In this document: one piece after another, positions 18,215 to 24,477 of the stretch
Numbering within the stretch: position 1 is the stretch's first letter
Layout: each line of letters begins with the position of its first letter
Origin: Leidyana gryllorum EB-2025a
Lineage: Eukaryota > Apicomplexa
NCBI GenBank assembly: GCA_048772705.1
Contig: JBLWGC010000054.1
Location: 1-25,337, forward strand
DNA length: 25,337 nucleotides
Reading direction: 5' to 3'
Notes under the pieces: model-generated
The model's input: the letters and a program-made list of their open reading frames with translations, nothing else
What the model was told of the DNA's origin: nothing
The model's database searches: none
Translations under genes and position numbers: made by a program

Positions 18215-18287
18215 GCGGTTGTGCCGCAATGCATAGCGCGTTGCCCTCCCAAGGCGAAGGTTGAGGATTCGGGTCCCTCCAGCCGTT
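18215..18287 (+). tRNA. tRNA with CCC anticodon, Arg-like D-arm
   Basis: 73 nt. Acceptor GCGGTTG/CAGCCGT closes with G:U; TTGCC/GGCGA frames loop CTCCCAA, so 34-36 is CCC (Gly GGG). T-loop TTCGGGT; T-stem GAGGA/CCCTC has one A:C. The D-arm CCGCAATGCATAGCGC resembles Arg genes (GCGCAATGGATA), so it could be Arg(CCT) changed by one base. No relative in the window. Confidence 0.72.
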
Positions 18288-18370
18288 TCCTGCGTGGCTT
18301 CGTTTGTGCAAAGTGGAGAGACTGGTCATACCATGTAAAAAAGAACTGGATGTACTGGGGTTTGCTCAAT

Positions 18371-18443
18371 GGGCGACTAGCTCAAATGGTAGAGCGCTCG
18401 CTTAGCATGCGAGAGGTACTGGGATCGATGCCCAGGTCGTCCA
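18371..18443 (+). tRNA. tRNA-Ala-AGC: tRNA-Ala (AGC)
   Basis: GGGCGAC/GTCGTCC, CTCGC/GCGAG with TTAGCAT, CTGGG/CCCAG, A54 loop ATCGATG. 73 nt, discriminator A. Confidence 0.96.
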
Positions 18444-18560
18444 AAGTACGCTACGGCTGTACGTGGCGGGAGCCAAACCCAACCTTACATCTTTGAAGGG
18501 TCGCAGACCACAAGTGCCATTGGGAGAGCAGCGCAGTCAGTGTCTAGGGTGCCTCTAGAC

Positions 18561-18633
18561 CGGTCCTGGCAGGTTTCGAACCGGCGGGTTTGTGGTTAAC
18601 AGCCACACGCTCTGCCGACCGAGCTACAAGACC
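18561..18633 (-). tRNA. tRNA-Asn-GTT: tR​NA-Asn (GTT)
   Basis: GGTCTTG/CAGGACC and CTGTTAA loop intact; T-stem GCCGG/CCTGC has one C:T and the D-loop reads CGGTCGG. 73 nt. In the same Ala-Asn-Glu-Lys order as 6983-7555. Confidence 0.9.
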
Positions 18634-18725
18634 CAGCGACAATGTTTCAGAGGTCAGTATAGAGACCCTCCGCTCTCTACCGCAGGATTCTGCAACCCCT
18701 TTGTTGTAGATTCACCAGTCACGAG

Positions 18726-18739
18726 GGTACGGCTCTCGG
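18726..18739 (+). promoter_or_regulatory. Glu upstream element
   Basis: GGTACGGCTCTCGG beginning 38 bp before Glu 18764, with the GCTGCAGCTGAGGG type of intervening sequence. Confidence 0.45.
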
Positions 18740-18763
18740 CTAAAGCTGCAGCTGAGGGAGTTG

Positions 18764-18836
18764 TCCACTGTAGTCTAAGTGGCTAGGATATGCGGCTCTC
18801 ACCCGCACGATCCGGGTTCAAGTCCCGGCAGTGGAG
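18764..18836 (+). tRNA. tRNA-Glu-CTC: tRNA-Glu (CTC)
   Basis: All stems perfect with CTCTCAC. 73 nt; discriminator G, whereas the other Glu copies have A. Converges on Lys(TTT). Confidence 0.94.
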
Positions 18837-18887
18837 AGTGTGCTTGCAGGCAACGCTTCCATTCCTACTCCCAGAGACATTGATTTG

Positions 18888-18960
18888 CACCGCCCGCGGG
18901 GCTCGAACCCGCGACTGCAAGATTAAAAGTCTTGCGCTCTACCGACTGAGCTAGGGCGGC
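18888..18960 (-). tRNA. tRNA-Lys-TTT: tRNA-Lys (TTT)
   Basis: Reads AAA (and AAG). GCCGCCC/GGGCGGT, CAAGA/TCTTG with CTTTTAA, GCGGG/CCCGC. One base (C34 to T34) from the CTT genes. Only sound TTT copy. 73 nt. Confidence 0.96.
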
Positions 18961-19088
18961 AAGGAAGCTCTAAACTTAGTTACACCCTATTTGCCGTTGG
19001 GTGGAGCAGTGGAAGGATTGACTGGTGGAACAATGTGCTCCAGTAACTTCCGTCAATAGTGACTGATGCGTGATTACCAGCTGATATT

Positions 19089-19160
19089 GCCTTCTTAGCT
19101 TAGGGGCACAGCATTCGCTTAGTAAGCGAAAGGTCGCCGGTTCGATTCCGGCAGAAGGCT
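19089..19160 (+). tRNA. tRNA-Thr-AGT: tRNA-Thr (AGT)
   Basis: GCCTTCT/AGAAGGC, TTAGTAA, GCCGG/CCGGC perfect; D-stem 3' strand CAGC for GAGC leaves one mismatch. 72 nt. Confidence 0.93.
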
Positions 19161-19209
19161 TTGCTCACGAGAAAATCTATTCTATAACTGTTTCCCTTCT
19201 GCGCACACT

Positions 19210-19281
19210 TAGCAGTGCGTCGTTTCGATCGACGGACCTTTGGGTTATGAGCCCAACACTCTTCCACTGAGCTACAATGCT
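19210..19281 (-). tRNA. tRNA-iMet-CAT: initiator tRNA-Met (CAT)
   Basis: Same initiator marks as 3731 (A1:U72, TTGGG/CCCAA, ATCGAAA). Acceptor AGCATTG/CACTGCT has one mismatch at pair 5. 72 nt. Confidence 0.92.
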
Positions 19282-19421
19282 CAGTCTGCAACATGGAAGA
19301 GGTAGCCGAAATGCGATTCTTGAGATGCTAGTTACCCTGACTGCCCTACCCAAGTGGCTAACGAGGTGGTTGTGTTGTTTCTGAGGGCAACTTGTCCCGT
19401 CGGGTCAACCGACGACCAAGA

Positions 19422-19492
19422 GGGCTGTTCTGGGAATCGAACCAGGACTACTTCCACCCTGAGGAAGGATCATACCACTAGACCAAACAGCC
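19422..19492 (-). pseudogene. tRNA-Pro (AGG), damaged
   Basis: Loop TCAGGGT gives AGG but U33 is C, and one G of the T-stem is lost (71 nt). Acceptor GGCTGTT/AACAGCC intact. Same T-stem loss as 14001. Confidence 0.75.
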
Positions 19493-19523
19493 GACTGGTC
19501 GGTGGTTCAACCCGCTGGGTACA

Positions 19524-19623
19524 GTCGAGAGACTCGTATCACTATGTGAAGTATCACTCAATGCCATGAGGTAGTCGAGAGACTCGTATCACTATGTGAA
19601 GTACCACTCAATGCCATGAGGTA
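19524..19623. repeat. 50-bp tandem duplication (2 copies)
   Basis: Two head-to-tail copies starting GTCGAGAGACTCGTATCAC at 19524 and 19574, differing at about one base. The sister block at 24241 has a single copy. Confidence 0.9.
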
Positions 19624-19631
19624 GTCATAGA

Positions 19632-19704
19632 GAGAGGCTAGCCCAGATGATGAAACGGTGGCTTAGTATACAAAAGGTTCTGGGATCGATTCCCAGCCCA
19701 TCCG
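19632..19704 (+). pseudogene. Ala-derived relic (AGT loop)
   Basis: 73 nt; TCTGGGATCGATTCCCAG T-arm matches Ala including A54. The loop reads TTAGTAT and the anticodon stem and acceptor no longer pair. Copy at 24300. Confidence 0.65.
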
Positions 19705-19798
19705 AACCACATAGATGGAACCCTCGCGGGAGTAGTCTAGTTGGCCTATCAACGCTGTCCATCAGGTTGAGTAGTAGTTTGCCGATGACCGCTCTACT

Positions 19799-19878
19799 TC
19801 CGGTGGGACGGAATCGAACCGCCGACTATCTGATGCCAGCACTACAGTCAGATGCTCTACCAACCGAGCTACCCCCGG
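19799..19878 (-). tRNA. tRNA-Tyr-GTA: tRNA-Tyr (GTA) with 7-nt intron
   Basis: Reads UAC/UAU. TCTGA/TCAGA flank 14 nt, read as loop CTGTAG-A with intron TGCTGGC after position 37. D-stem GCTC/GAGC, T-stem GGCGG/CCGTC, T-loop TTCGATT. Acceptor CCGGGGG/CCACCGG has one G:A. C1:G72 fits eukaryotic Tyr. 80 nt. Confidence 0.92.
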
Positions 19879-19917
19879 CCGTCCAACTGCTCCGGGGTTC
19901 GAAAGGCTCAACCCCAG

Positions 19918-19977
19918 ATCCTCGCCCTTTGGACTGCGGCCTTAACACAGCGCCTTAGACCACTCGGCCATCTTGCC
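19918..19977 (-). pseudogene. tRNA-Leu (AAG) with replaced 3' part
   Basis: GGCAAGATGGCCGAGTGG and CTGTG/CGCAG with loop TTAAGGC (AAG) are sound, but after GGGCGAGG the sequence departs from the Leu T-arm into a palindrome-rich stretch reaching Tyr. Same rearrangement at 24597. Confidence 0.7.
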
Positions 19978-20058
19978 GGAGTGCTCATGGCTCGCCGCTT
20001 TACACGTTTTCTGATCGTGAGTCAAAATAGAAAGACTTCTGGGATTGGAGGCCGGCGT

Positions 20059-20109
20059 GTATGTCCGCCTGTCACGCGGAAGACCAGGGTTCGTTTCCCG
20101 GTCTCGGGG
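20059..20109 (+). pseudogene. tRNA-Asp (GTC), 5' end lost
   Basis: TCCGC/GCGGA with CTGTCAC and 3' TCTCGGG remain; the D-arm and 5' acceptor are replaced by GAGGCCGGCG, the usual Asp flank. T-loop TTCGTTT. Confidence 0.65.
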
Positions 20110-20145
20110 CACAGATGATTTTGCTTAGGATTGTTTCCTTTGATT

Positions 20146-20205
20146 CTCGAGATAGTATTTTCGCCTGTCACGCGGAAGACCCGGGTTCGATTCCCGGTCT
20201 CGGAG
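20146..20205 (+). pseudogene. tRNA-Asp (GTC) with D-arm deletion
   Basis: From anticodon to 3' acceptor it is normal, but the D-arm is missing 12 bp between two GTAT repeats, so GTATAGTGGTTAGTAT became GTAT. 60 nt. The A box is lost. Confidence 0.75.
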
Positions 20206-20257
20206 ATAGATCGTCTTCCGCTCTAGATTTCGTGATGCTCACCTGAACGATGCGTGT

Positions 20258-20327
20258 TACAGCCACCGAGGATGGAACTCGGCACCTTTTGGGTGTTAAA
20301 CAGACGTCGTGACCACTAGATGGCTGC
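20258..20327 (-). pseudogene. tRNA-Val (AAC) relic
   Basis: Acceptor GCAGCCA/TGGCTGT pairs and loop TTAACAC is kept; three bases at positions 8-10 are missing, TCTGT/CCAAA does not pair, and the T-loop reads TTCCATC. 70 nt. Confidence 0.7.
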
Positions 20328-20467
20328 ACGGAGCTTCCGGACTGCGAAAGGGGCGTGTGTCTCTGGAACCACGTATCCGATGAGCCTGGTTTTTATGTAT
20401 CGGCCTAAGTTGGACGGCCTGGACTAGTTAAGACCCTTCGCTTTGTATTCAGGAATGGAGATGTCAC

Positions 20468-20538
20468 GCATCTGTGGTTTAGTGGTAGACTGTGTCGTTG
20501 CCACCGAGACGACCCAGGTTCGATTCCCGGCAGATGCA
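20468..20538 (+). tRNA. tRNA-Gly-GCC: tRNA-Gly (GCC)
   Basis: GCATCTG/CAGATGC perfect; loop TTGCCAC; anticodon stem TGTCG/CGAGA has one G:G and the D-arm ends GTAGACT. 71 nt. Confidence 0.88.
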
Positions 20539-20600
20539 GAGAAGATGGCACATGGTGGAGTTTCATGCGTGAGTTGGTGTGTGACCCTGATCACATCGCA

Positions 20601-20683
20601 CCACAGCTGCTGGATCTGCACCAGCCCGGCCCAGGCCCTGTAGAGATCAAATCTCCTCCCCTTCCCCACTCGGGCAAGTTGGC
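20601..20683 (-). pseudogene. tRNA-Ser (TGA) relic
   Basis: GGAGA/TCTAC with loop TTTGATC (TGA). Acceptor GCCAACT/AGCTGTG and the D-arm are damaged, T-loop GCAGAT. 83 nt. Shares features with 882. Confidence 0.65.
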
Positions 20684-20780
20684 AACTGTCGAACTTAGTA
20701 ACAGATTCCATCCCTATTCGTCGTAGAATGTTGGGACTTCTTCGGGTCGAGGGCAACTCTGTATCACAGATCCACTCCCT

Positions 20781-20854
20781 TGGTCACGCCCGGGCTCGAA
20801 CCGGGGACCTTGAGCTTATTAGGCTCACGCTCTAACCGACTGAGCTACGCGACC
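20781..20854 (-). tRNA. tRNA-Ile-AAT: tRNA-Ile (AAT)
   Basis: GGTCGCG/CGTGACC, TGAGC/GCTCA with CTAATAA, CCCGG/CCGGG. 74 nt, fully paired. Confidence 0.96.
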
Positions 20855-20973
20855 GCCTCCGACGACAGATGGCACCTATTCACTTACTTGATGCCTCTGC
20901 GTCGCCACTGCAATCTCTAGCATGTACTGCTGGTGTTTTGAGCTCAGCCGCCTACTCCGATGATCGCAGCACA

Positions 20974-21055
20974 CGACAACTGCTGGATTTGAACCAGCGC
21001 GGGCCAGGCCCAGTAGATTTCTAGTCTACCCCCTTAACCACTCGGGCAAGTTGCT
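20974..21055 (-). tRNA. tRNA-Ser-AGA: tRNA-Ser (AGA)
   Basis: 82-nt Ser body with CTAGAAA. First base is A (AGCAACT), leaving A1:C72 unpaired; all else pairs. Confidence 0.92.
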
Positions 21056-21126
21056 GCTGTCGAACTTGGCATTTTGCGGCCAGTGGCTTCACATACGATT
21101 CAGCGAGCTTTACTAGGACTGCTCGC

Positions 21127-21189
21127 GCCGCCCGAACCCGCGGTTCTCCCTTCAAAAGTCTTGCGCTCTACTGACGGAGTTGGGGCGGC
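21127..21189 (-). pseudogene. Lys-derived relic with T-stem deletion
   Basis: 63 nt; acceptor GCCGCCC/GGGCGGC is perfectly paired despite the missing T-stem. Loop CTTTTGA (TTT). One of the best preserved copies. Confidence 0.68.
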
Positions 21190-21287
21190 AAGGAAGCTCG
21201 CCCCGTACCCGAGGAAGGCCCCAGATTCCACGATCAATACAAATGGAATTGGTTATGATCACGCCGACATACCATGTTTTCCAAGAC

Positions 21288-21301
21288 GGTACGGCTCTCG
21301 G
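21288..21301 (+). promoter_or_regulatory. Glu upstream element
   Basis: GGTACGGCTCTCGG beginning 38 bp before Glu 21326. Confidence 0.45.
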
Positions 21302-21325
21302 CCGAAGCCCCAACTCAACCACTCG

Positions 21326-21398
21326 TCCACTGTAGTCTAAGTGGCTAGGATATGCGGCTTTCACCCGCACGATTCGGGTTCAAGTCCCGGCAGTGGAA
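21326..21398 (+). tRNA. tRNA-Glu-TTC: tRNA-Glu (TTC)
   Basis: TCCACTG/CAGTGGA, CTTTCAC, stems perfect except one T-stem change (TCGGG). 73 nt. Starts the 596-bp block repeated at 14812. Confidence 0.95.
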
Positions 21399-21474
21399 GT
21401 CATTGAACTACTCTAGCAAAGTGCTCCACTAATCTCCGTCAATAGCGATTGTTTCGTCATCTCCGGCTTCCATT

Positions 21475-21546
21475 GCCTTCTTAGTTTAGGGGCAGAGTGT
21501 TCGCTTCGTAAGCGAGAAGTCGCCGGTTCGATTCCGGCTGAAGGCT
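21475..21546 (+). tRNA. tRNA-Thr-CGT: tRNA-Thr (CGT)
   Basis: GCCTTCT/TGAAGGC, TTCGC/GCGAG with TTCGTAA, GCCGG/CCGGC; D-stem GTTT/GAGT pairs through a compensating-looking pair of changes. 72 nt. Confidence 0.94.
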
Positions 21547-21596
21547 CGACTGCATCGACTGGGCACCGGCAAGCTGCTCGCAATTTCCAATAGTCC

Positions 21597-21660
21597 TAGC
21601 TCAGCCATCAGAGGTAAGTCTCTCAGCCACGAAGTCGCAGGTTTGGAACCTGCCAGTACT
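21597..21660 (+). pseudogene. Asn-derived relic keeping its T-arm
   Basis: Twin of 15083: TAGCTCAG, broken anticodon arm, GCAGG/CCTGC with TTTGGAA, CAGTACT. Confidence 0.6.
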
Positions 21661-21676
21661 TGAGGCACCCATAGGG

Positions 21677-21740
21677 GGCTGTTTGGTCTAGTTATATGAT
21701 TCTTTCTTCGGCTGGAAGAAGTCCTGGGTTCAATGCCACG
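21677..21740 (+). pseudogene. tRNA-Pro (CGG), 3' end lost
   Basis: Twin of 15163 with the same loop TTCGGCT and the same breakpoint at TTCAATGCCA; D-loop reads AGTTATATG. Confidence 0.7.
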
Positions 21741-21849
21741 TCTCTCCAAGGTCGGCTACTATACGCCACTCCCACTCGTACAATCCCGAATGAAGTCCAG
21801 ACCAGCTGAGACAAAATCTGAGTTGCATCAGTTGTGAGGGCTGGAACTG

Positions 21850-21921
21850 CTCCGAGACCGGGAATCGAACGCGGGTCTTCCGCGTGACAGGCGGAGACAC
21901 TAACCACTATACTGACTCGGA
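21850..21921 (-). tRNA. tRNA-Asp-GTC: tRNA-Asp (GTC)
   Basis: TCCGC/GCGGA with CTGTCAC; acceptor TCCGAGT/TCTCGGA has one mismatch, T-stem CCGCG/CCCGG one, and D-stem CAGTATAG is altered. 72 nt. Less sound than its twin 15336. Confidence 0.82.
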
Positions 21922-22012
21922 CGCTCCGAACACGCCGGCCTCCAATCCCAGAAGTCTTTCTATTTCGGCTCACGGACAAAAAACGCGTGGAGCGACGAAC
22001 CAACAAGACTGC

Positions 22013-22092
22013 GGCAAGATGGCCGAGTGGTCTAAGGCGCTGTGTTCAGGCCGCAGTCCGAAAGGGCGTGGGTTCGAATCCCACTCTTGTCA
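22013..22092 (+). tRNA. tRNA-Leu-CAG: tRNA-Leu (CAG)
   Basis: Reads CUG. Acceptor GGCAAGA/TCTTGTC with G:U, CTGTG/CGCAG with TTCAGGC, variable arm, T-stem GTGGG/CCCAC, T-loop TTCGAAT. 80 nt, discriminator A. Only sound CAG copy. Confidence 0.95.
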
Positions 22093-22162
22093 GCCGTTGT
22101 ATTGTATTGGTAGGTAGTCCCCTCTCTTCACTGATAGACAGGTCGTTCGAGCTACATACGGC

Positions 22163-22233
22163 TGCACCTGCCGGGACTCGAACCCGGGTTACGACCTTGG
22201 AAGGGTCGCATCTTCCCCTTAGACCACAAGTGC
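22163..22233 (-). tRNA. tRNA-Gly-TCC: tRNA-Gly (TCC)
   Basis: Reads GGA (and GGG). Acceptor GCACTTG/CAGGTGC with T:G, CGACC/GGTCG with CTTCCAA, T-stem CCGGG/CCCGG, T-loop TTCGAGT. 71 nt. Parent-like copy of the relics at 1673 and 14190. Confidence 0.95.
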
Positions 22234-22383
22234 GATTGCGAAAGAGTTGCAGCACCCCGAGACACTCGGGCGATTTCTGCGCGCCACCCTCCGCCATACA
22301 CCCAAAATTGTCCACCGACTTCAAACTCATTGGCATGTGGTCAGGGATGGATTTCCAACATCTTCAACCTTCAGGTCATCTTC

Positions 22384-22455
22384 AGGGCACGCGCGGAGTT
22401 GAACCACGGACTTGCTGATCTGCAGTCAGCTGCTCTACCACTGAGCTACGTACCC
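22384..22455 (-). tRNA. tRNA-Cys-GCA: tRNA-Cys (GCA)
   Basis: Reads UGC/UGU. GGGTACG/CGTGCCC, GCTC/GAGC, GCTGA/TCAGC with CTGCAGA, CGTGG/CCGCG with TTCAACT: fully paired. 72 nt, discriminator T. Confidence 0.96.
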
Positions 22456-22550
22456 ACAAACTACCCGTCATACTCGCTCAACTCGATTCTGTCTTCTCTT
22501 CTAAGCAAAACGGCCGGTATTGTGCACGAGCTTAAACAACAACGGGTTGT

Positions 22551-22621
22551 GCATCTGTGGTCTTGTGGTAGAATGTGTCGTTGCCAGCGAGACGACCCAG
22601 GTTCGATTCCCGACAGACGCA
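22551..22621 (+). tRNA. tRNA-Gly-GCC: tRNA-Gly (GCC)
   Basis: Loop TTGCCAG; anticodon stem TGTCG/CGAGA with one G:G; D-arm TTGTGG; acceptor GCATCTG/CAGACGC. Carries the private changes of 8679. 71 nt. Confidence 0.83.
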
Positions 22622-22765
22622 GGAGGCACGCCTCAAACCGCCGTGGCAAATTAGCAGAGACGCTGACAAGCTTGGTCGGCACGAGGCCGGGGCATTCTGA
22701 CACTTGATGTAACAACCCCCTGAGATAGAATCGAATGTGAGTTACGCGGTGGAACGGCGGTGATC

Positions 22766-22838
22766 GCTCCCTAGCTCAGCTGGTTAGAGCATCGGCCTTA
22801 TGTGCCGAAGGTCGAGGGTTCGATCCCCCCGGGGAGCA
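22766..22838 (+). tRNA. tRNA-Ile-TAT: tRNA-Ile (TAT), acceptor one base short
   Basis: Loop CTTATGT and all internal arms as in 5234, but the 5' acceptor is GCTCCC, one C short, giving 73 nt and six clean pairs. Confidence 0.83.
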
Positions 22839-22892
22839 AATCAACCCAATGACAGCCGAACGCGACCGCCGAGTACTCCAGCATTTGACACC

Positions 22893-22920
22893 TGTATGAT
22901 TTTTCCTCGCTTAAAAGAAC
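22893..22920 (+). pseudogene. tRNA-Pro fragment
   Basis: TGTATGATT and TCCTCGCTT..AAGAAC align with the Pro fragment at 8331 (inverted); the acceptor is missing. Confidence 0.45.
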
Positions 22921-22930
22921 ATTGCAACTG

Positions 22931-22984
22931 GGTCTTGTAGCTCAGTCGGCAGAGTCTACCCCCTAACCACTCGGGCAAGTTGCC
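22931..22984. pseudogene. Asn/Ser head-to-head chimera
   Basis: Asn 5' half (GGTCTTGTAGCTCAGTCGG..AGAG) joined at 22955 to the reverse-oriented Ser 5' half, with the same junction as 5449. Confidence 0.75.
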
Positions 22985-23056
22985 ACCTGTCCAACTGGGC
23001 ATCTTGCGCCCAGTGCCGTCACATACGGTTCAGCAAGCTCGACTCGGACTTCTCGC

Positions 23057-23118
23057 GCTGCCCGAACCTGCGGTCTCCCATCAAAAGTCTTGCGCTCTAT
23101 CGACGCAATTGGGGCGGC
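23057..23118 (-). pseudogene. Lys-derived relic with T-stem deletion
   Basis: 62 nt; GCCGCCC and GGGCAGC ends, loop CTTTTGA, D-arm AATTGCG changed further. Twin of 5573. Confidence 0.6.
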
Positions 23119-23218
23119 GACGAAGCTCGGACTTAGTAACAAATTCCATTCGTATTGATCGTTGAATCTCGGGCCTTCCTCTGGTACAGGGCGAAGCTGT
23201 ATCAGAGATGCACTCACT

Positions 23219-23292
23219 TGGTCACGCACGGGCTCGAACCGGGGACCTTGAGCTTATTAGGCTCACGCTCTAACCGACTGAGCTACGCGACC
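23219..23292 (-). tRNA. tRNA-Ile-AAT: tRNA-Ile (AAT)
   Basis: GGTCGCG/CGTGACC, CTAATAA, T-stem CCCGG/CCGTG with one mismatch. 74 nt. Confidence 0.93.
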
Positions 23293-23411
23293 GCCTCCGA
23301 CGACAGATGGCACCGATTCACTTACTTGATGCCTCTGCGTCGCCACTGCAATCCTTAGCATGTACTGCTGGTGTTTTGAGCCCAGCCGCCTACTCCGATG
23401 ATCGCAGCACA

Positions 23412-23493
23412 CGACAACTGCTGGATTTGAACCAGCGCGGGCCAGGCCTAGTAGATTTCTAGTCTACCCCCTTAACCACTCGGGCAAGTTGCC
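23412..23493 (-). tRNA. tRNA-Ser-AGA: tRNA-Ser (AGA)
   Basis: GGCAACT/AGTTGTC, CTAGAAA; one anticodon-proximal/variable change (CTACTAGGCC). 82 nt. Confidence 0.94.
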
Positions 23494-23564
23494 GCTGTCG
23501 AACTTGGCATTTTGCGGCCAGTGGCTTCACATACGATTCAGCGAGCTTTACTAGGACTGCTCGC

Positions 23565-23627
23565 GCCGCCCGAACCCGCGGTTCTCCCTTCAAAAGTCTT
23601 GCGCTCTACCGACCGAGTTGGGGCGGC
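23565..23627 (-). pseudogene. Lys-derived relic with T-stem deletion
   Basis: 63 nt; acceptor GCCGCCC/GGGCGGC perfectly paired, D-loop CTCGGTCGG closer to true Lys than other copies, loop CTTTTGA. Confidence 0.68.
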
Positions 23628-23762
23628 AAGGAAGCTCGCCCCGTACCCGAGGAAGGCACACGATTCCACGATCAATACAAATGGAATTGGTTACTAAGTC
23701 CGAATTTGTATCAGAGATCCACTCACTTGGTCACGCCGACATACCAGCCTCACTTGAAGATT

Positions 23763-23831
23763 GTCCGGGTCGAGTGCTTACAACAGCAAGTTGTGGCCGT
23801 GCATACCCAGGCCCGAATCCTGACTTGGATA
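23763..23831 (+). pseudogene. tRNA-His (GTG) relic
   Basis: GTCCGGG/CTTGGAT acceptor pairs with G:U; loop TTGTGGC; GTCGAGTGC has lost three D-stem bases. T-stem CCAGG/CCTGA. 69 nt. Confidence 0.7.
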
Positions 23832-23952
23832 GTATGTCCCCGATGTCTCGAATGGGAGATGTAAGTGAAGTCTGTCCAAACCCACGATCGGGCGTAGCTG
23901 CCCATGTCCTCTCTTGATCGCTACACACTTCCATCTGACGGCTCCGTTAGTC

Positions 23953-24025
23953 GGCGCTATGGCCTAATGGATATGGCATCGGTCTACGGAACCGGGGATT
24001 CTGGGTTCGAGTCCCAGTAGCGTCT
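23953..24025 (+). tRNA. tRNA-Arg-ACG: tRNA-Arg (ACG)
   Basis: GGCGCTA/TAGCGTC, TCGGT/ACCGG with CTACGGA, CTGGG/CCCAG; matches 7819. 73 nt. Confidence 0.95.
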
Positions 24026-24138
24026 GAGCGAATGGCCGGGTTGCAGCCTGTTGAGTCAACAACTCAGATCCTGTCTTAGCTGTCAGGGACATCGTCCGGG
24101 ATGGGTCGAGTGCCGTGTTGCGTCAACGACTATCAGAC

Positions 24139-24210
24139 GGGCTGTTCTGGGAATCGAACCCAGGACTTCTTCCACCCGAAGGAAGAATCATACCACTAGA
24201 CCAAACAGCC
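24139..24210 (-). tRNA. tRNA-Pro-CGG: tRNA-Pro (CGG)
   Basis: Reads CCG. GGCTGTT/AACAGCC, CTTCC/GGAAG with TTCGGGT, CTGGG/CCCAG, TTCGATT: fully paired. 72 nt, discriminator C. Confidence 0.96.
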
Positions 24211-24299
24211 GCCTAGCTGGTGGTTCAACCCGCTGGGTACAGTCGAGAGACTCGTCTCACTATGTGAAGTATTACTCAATGCCATGAGGTAGGCACAGA

Positions 24300-24374
24300 G
24301 GGAGGCTAGCCCAGATGATGATGAAACGGTGCTTAGTATATGAAAGGTTCTGGGATCGATTCTCAGCGCATCCG
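24300..24374 (+). pseudogene. Ala-derived relic (AGT loop)
   Basis: Sister of 19632 with an extra GAT in the D-loop; loop TTAGTAT, T-stem CTGGG/CTCAG, acceptor unpaired. Confidence 0.62.
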
Positions 24375-24477
24375 AACTACATAGATGGAACCCTCGCCGG
24401 AGTAGTCTAGTTGGCCTATCAACGCTGTCTGCCAAAACCATCAGGTTGAGTAGTACTTTGCCAATCACCACGCTACT

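Larger units (their letters stand above)
19422..19977 (+). repeat. Pro-AlaR-Tyr-Leu block, copy 1
   Basis: Direct repeat of 24139-24657, including Tyr introns, Ala relics and the Leu rearrangement. Contains one extra 50-bp unit. Confidence 0.82.
21326..21921 (+). repeat. 596-bp Glu-Thr-AsnR-Pro-Asp block, copy 2
   Basis: Direct repeat of 14812-15407. Here Glu has TTC and Asp is the more worn copy. Confidence 0.85.
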
